Assembly: GCA_963640465.1 (NCBI GenBank)
Contig: CAVHYP010000067.1
Span: forward strand, 1-9,677
Length of the DNA: 9,677 nucleotides
Reading direction: 5' to 3'
Origin: Colivivens sp963640465
GTDB lineage: Bacteria; Bacteroidota; Bacteroidia; Bacteroidales; Bacteroidaceae
Under the pieces are notes generated by a model. That model ran no database searches and was not told the origin of the DNA. It saw only the letters and a program-made list of their open reading frames with translations. The stretch's first letter is position 1. Each line of letters starts with the position of its first letter. Below, piece after piece: positions 8,201 through 9,677 of the stretch. The position numbers and the translations under genes are program-made.

Positions 8201-8317
8201 GACGGAGCCGAAGTGCAGCGACCGTTGGCAACCGTAGTCATCGGCGGACTCATCACCTCCACCCTGCTCACACTGCTGGTACTGCCAGCCATCTACCAGA
8301 CATTCACCAAGAAATAA
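5207..8317 (+). CDS. czcA: Heavy-metal efflux RND pump, CzcA type (probably divalent cations)
   Basis: This inner-membrane proton-driven antiporter exports metal ions through the tripartite complex. It has 1036 residues, the usual length. The first transmembrane helix (~14-33) is followed by PDITDNQVQV, and the TM4 motif DFGMIVDSAVIIVE holds the acidic residues D399, D405 and E412. The second half opens with GGEFIPSLEEGDF (555-567) and ends with FIALFGVAVLNG (929-940) and RLRPVLMTA (975-983). By hand alignment, the E. coli CusA copper-binding methionines 573, 623 and 672 correspond to E570, R621 and E671, and CusA E939 and K984 to L938 and V979. This favours CzcA-like Zn/Co/Cd/Ni export over Cu/Ag, but the exact metal is an inference. 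The gene appears intact and lies 27 bp after the adaptor gene and 13 bp before the channel gene. Confidence 0.95.
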   Translation: MFQKLIEASIRHKMVVGTLTVALVIWGVWSLATLPFDSTPDITDNQVQVITQAPSLGAQEVEQNITTPIEMALANIPRLQERRSISRSGLSVITLVFDDGADIYWARSQVSQMLEEAVKSLPKNTDTEMGPIATGLGEIYHYTVRARKGYEKKYTLTQLRTIQDWIVRKQLSGTPGVAEVSGWGGYVKQYEVAINTDRLNANGLTVSEVFEALEKNNANTGGSYIEENSNQYYIRGIGVVKSLDDIACIPVRTIGTTVVKIGDIAKVQYGHATRFGAVTRNGEGEVVAGIAIMLKGENFQQVSRNVKERITQIQKSLPEGVVIEPFIDRTQLVDRVEGTIARNLIEGGLIVILVLILFLGNLRAGLVVASVIPLSMLFAFGMMKTFGIDGNLMSLGAIDFGMIVDSAVIIVEAVVTHINTRGTALTRQQMDKEVLFSASRIRQSAAFGEIMIMVVYIPLMTLVGIEGKMFRPMALTVFFAILGAFILSLTYVPMASSVFLSRYGHSRETFSDRMMKKLQQCYRPILEWVLAQRRNVITGAIALFCMSLVAFRYLGGEFIPSLEEGDFAIEMSMAQGTSLSQMVESCSKAEHLLKTGYPEVKQVVSRIGSAEIPTDPMPVERADIMVSLKPKSEWTSATTTDALMAKMSTTLQQIPGLEAEISQPIQMRNNELLTGIKQDVAIKIFGEDLEVLTRQAQRIKSVISRVNGVSGIQVEEVSGLPQIQVVYNRDRMAEYGITVDEVNRVIETAFAGGIAGSVYEDEKKFDLVLRLDNTSRNTPSLRQLAVPVAGSQSTVPLQQLADISYVPAPAQVSHENGSRRIYVGFNIKGRDIQSTVDEIEGLMDKEIQLPEGYYYTYGGEFQNLQSATTRLMIVVPLALAIIFMLLYATVKNVRESLFVFSAIPLAAIGGVWALWLRGMPFSISAGVGFIALFGVAVLNGIVLIGQMNQMQREEPAQGDTASRIHRRIIASCMTRLRPVLMTALVASMGFLPMALSTGDGAEVQRPLATVVIGGLITSTLLTLLVLPAIYQTFTKK

Positions 8318-8330
8318 GAACCACATACAG

Positions 8331-9548
8331 ATGAAACCATATTTGACAATCACCCTCCTCGGCTTAGCCCTTTCCACACACGCACAGACCACTCGGCTCA
8401 GCCTGCAACAATGCATCGACCTTGCCCTTGCCCAGAACGACAAAGTGCAGGCAGCAGCCAAGTCCGAACAACAGGCAAAGACCCTTCAAGCCACCGCATG
8501 GGATGTAGACAAGACCGAACTCACCCTCTCGCAAGACCCCACCTCCGGAGGCAGTCCCGACAATGCCATAACCATCAGCCAGACCATCGACTTCCCCACC
8601 CTCTACGTTGCACGCCACCGTCAGTTGAAGGCAGAGACCCAGGCAGCCCACAGCCGCCTGCAGCTCGTGAAGAAAGAAGTGGCAGCAGAAGTGACCGCAG
8701 CCTACTGCCAGTGGCAATACGAGCAATGCCGTCTGTCGCTGCTCAACCAGCAAGACACCCTACTCACCCGATTCCTTCAGATGGCAAAGAAACGCTACGA
8801 AGCAGGCGAAGCACGCCAACTGGAAGTGCTCAGTGCCGAACGGATGCAACGCGAAAACCAGCTTGAGATGTCCATAGCCAAAAGTGCGACCGAGCAAGCA
8901 CGCCTGATCCTGTCCCAGTTGGTGAAGACCCCCGACATCCAACCAGTCGACACCCAGTTGCAGCCACTCCCCTTCACCCTTCCGTCCTACGACTATAGTC
9001 AGACCGCCAGCGGACACTATGCAGCCGACCGCCTCACCGTAGCCGACCGGGCAATCAGCGTGGCAAAGAACGGCTATGCCCCCACCCTCTCCCTGTCACT
9101 CCGCCACCAGGCAGTGATCACCGGCTGGGACCCCTACCACCAACAGCGCAGCCGGTTCGACGGCGGCAACTTCATGGGATTCGAAGTAGGCGTAGGCGTC
9201 CCCCTCTTCTTCGAATCCACCAAAGCCAAAGTGAAGGCAGCACGCCAGGAACGCGACATCCTGCAACATGAGATGCAAGCCGATCAACTCCGGCAAACCA
9301 CCGAATACCAAAGCCTCCTCAGCCGCATCAATGCAGCCCACAACCGCATAGAATACTATCGTGAAACCGGCACAGCCAAAGCCGACGAGATGACACGCCT
9401 CGGCACACTCGAATACGAGCAAGGCGAAATCACCTACATCGAATACACCAACGTGTTGCAAGAGTCCGTCAGCATCCGTCAGAAAGAAGCCACAGCCATC
9501 CACGAATACAACCAAGCCGTCATCGAACTGCAGAAAACAGTGCAATAG
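8331..9548 (+). CDS. czcC: TolC-family outer-membrane channel of the metal exporter, CzcC/CusC-like
   Basis: This is the outer-membrane and periplasmic tunnel component of the tripartite exporter. The 405-residue protein has a signal peptide (1-18, cleavage before Gln19). No lipobox cysteine follows it, unlike the lipoprotein CusC of E. coli. LSLQQCIDLALAQN near residues 23-36 is the typical start of the first repeat of this family. Long amphipathic helices, a central turn with GVGVPLFF, and a second repeat with LEYEQGEITYIEY and a helical C-terminus match the two-repeat TolC fold. Its start is 13 bp after the pump stop codon, so it is almost certainly cotranscribed. The operon order adaptor-pump-channel differs from cusCFBA in E. 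coli. Confidence 0.92.
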   Translation: MKPYLTITLLGLALSTHAQTTRLSLQQCIDLALAQNDKVQAAAKSEQQAKTLQATAWDVDKTELTLSQDPTSGGSPDNAITISQTIDFPTLYVARHRQLKAETQAAHSRLQLVKKEVAAEVTAAYCQWQYEQCRLSLLNQQDTLLTRFLQMAKKRYEAGEARQLEVLSAERMQRENQLEMSIAKSATEQARLILSQLVKTPDIQPVDTQLQPLPFTLPSYDYSQTASGHYAADRLTVADRAISVAKNGYAPTLSLSLRHQAVITGWDPYHQQRSRFDGGNFMGFEVGVGVPLFFESTKAKVKAARQERDILQHEMQADQLRQTTEYQSLLSRINAAHNRIEYYRETGTAKADEMTRLGTLEYEQGEITYIEYTNVLQESVSIRQKEATAIHEYNQAVIELQKTVQ

Positions 9549-9677
9549 ACAGCCACAAGACCGACGCATGAGCCGGCGTTCGCCTACCCACGCTATATCA
9601 TTCGAGTTACTCATAGGAGTCAGCTCTCTCCGAGAGCGTAGACGATAACACCCAGGGCGCCAGCTCGCAATGTTTGC
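9549..9677. other. Region after the efflux operon, no gene seen
   Basis: No reading frame here looks like a protein. A 5-bp hairpin (GCTCT 9623-9627 with AGAGC 9633-9637) is present, but no T-run follows, so it is not a typical intrinsic terminator. I see no convincing terminator for the operon in the window. Confidence 0.5.

Noticed and set aside
5207..8317. Calling the pump CusA (Cu/Ag exporter)
   Set aside because: The methionine triad and second-half proton-relay residues of CusA are replaced, and the motifs read as CzcA-like.
9557..9637. Terminator hairpin after the channel gene
   Set aside because: The possible stems are short or bulged, and none is followed by a T-run.

Overview
The window looks like chromosomal DNA from a Bacteroidota member, most like Prevotella or a relative. 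The evidence is perfect or near-perfect copies of the Bacteroidota -7 promoter box (TAnnTTTG), the absence of Shine-Dalgarno sequences before the genes, and a TonB-dependent receptor with an N-terminal carboxypeptidase-regulatory-like domain. The metal efflux proteins also read like Bacteroidota homologues. The genes are moderately GC-rich with many C-ending codons. The first ~530 bases are visibly more AT-rich and hold no gene.

Layout. Bases 1-536 are non-coding but full of short repeats: a 12-bp palindrome, paired direct and inverted 8-mers, and a degenerate ~28-bp repeat array that ends at a tRNA. A minus-strand tRNA-Pro (anticodon CGG) lies at 537-609. A 796-residue outer-membrane TonB-dependent receptor (736-3126) is transcribed away from it. 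A run of ten Ns (3177-3186) follows, so the link between the left and right halves depends on the assembly.

The right half is a heavy-metal efflux locus read left to right: a small His/Cys-rich exported or membrane-anchored protein (3314-3724), a CzcB/CusB-type periplasmic adaptor (3971-5179), a CzcA-type RND pump (5207-8317) and a TolC-family outer-membrane channel (8331-9548). The last three genes are 27 and 13 bp apart and clearly form an operon for one tripartite cell-envelope exporter. The pump carries the acidic transmembrane motif typical of divalent-cation exporters. It lacks the methionine triad and the second-half proton-relay residues of the Cu/Ag pump CusA, so Zn/Co/Cd/Ni-type export is more likely than copper export. 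The His-rich small protein and the His-rich ends of the adaptor suggest metal capture in the periplasm.

A near-ideal promoter (TTTG, 20 bp, TAACTTTG) lies directly against the GTG start of the small protein, and a second -7 box lies at the end of that gene, before a 246-base leader. The leader contains a direct repeat with 21-bp spacing. No regulator gene is present. I see no clearly new multi-gene system. The points most worth a second look are the possible leaderless start, the leader of the adaptor gene, the small His-rich protein, and the repeat-dense region beside the tRNA.
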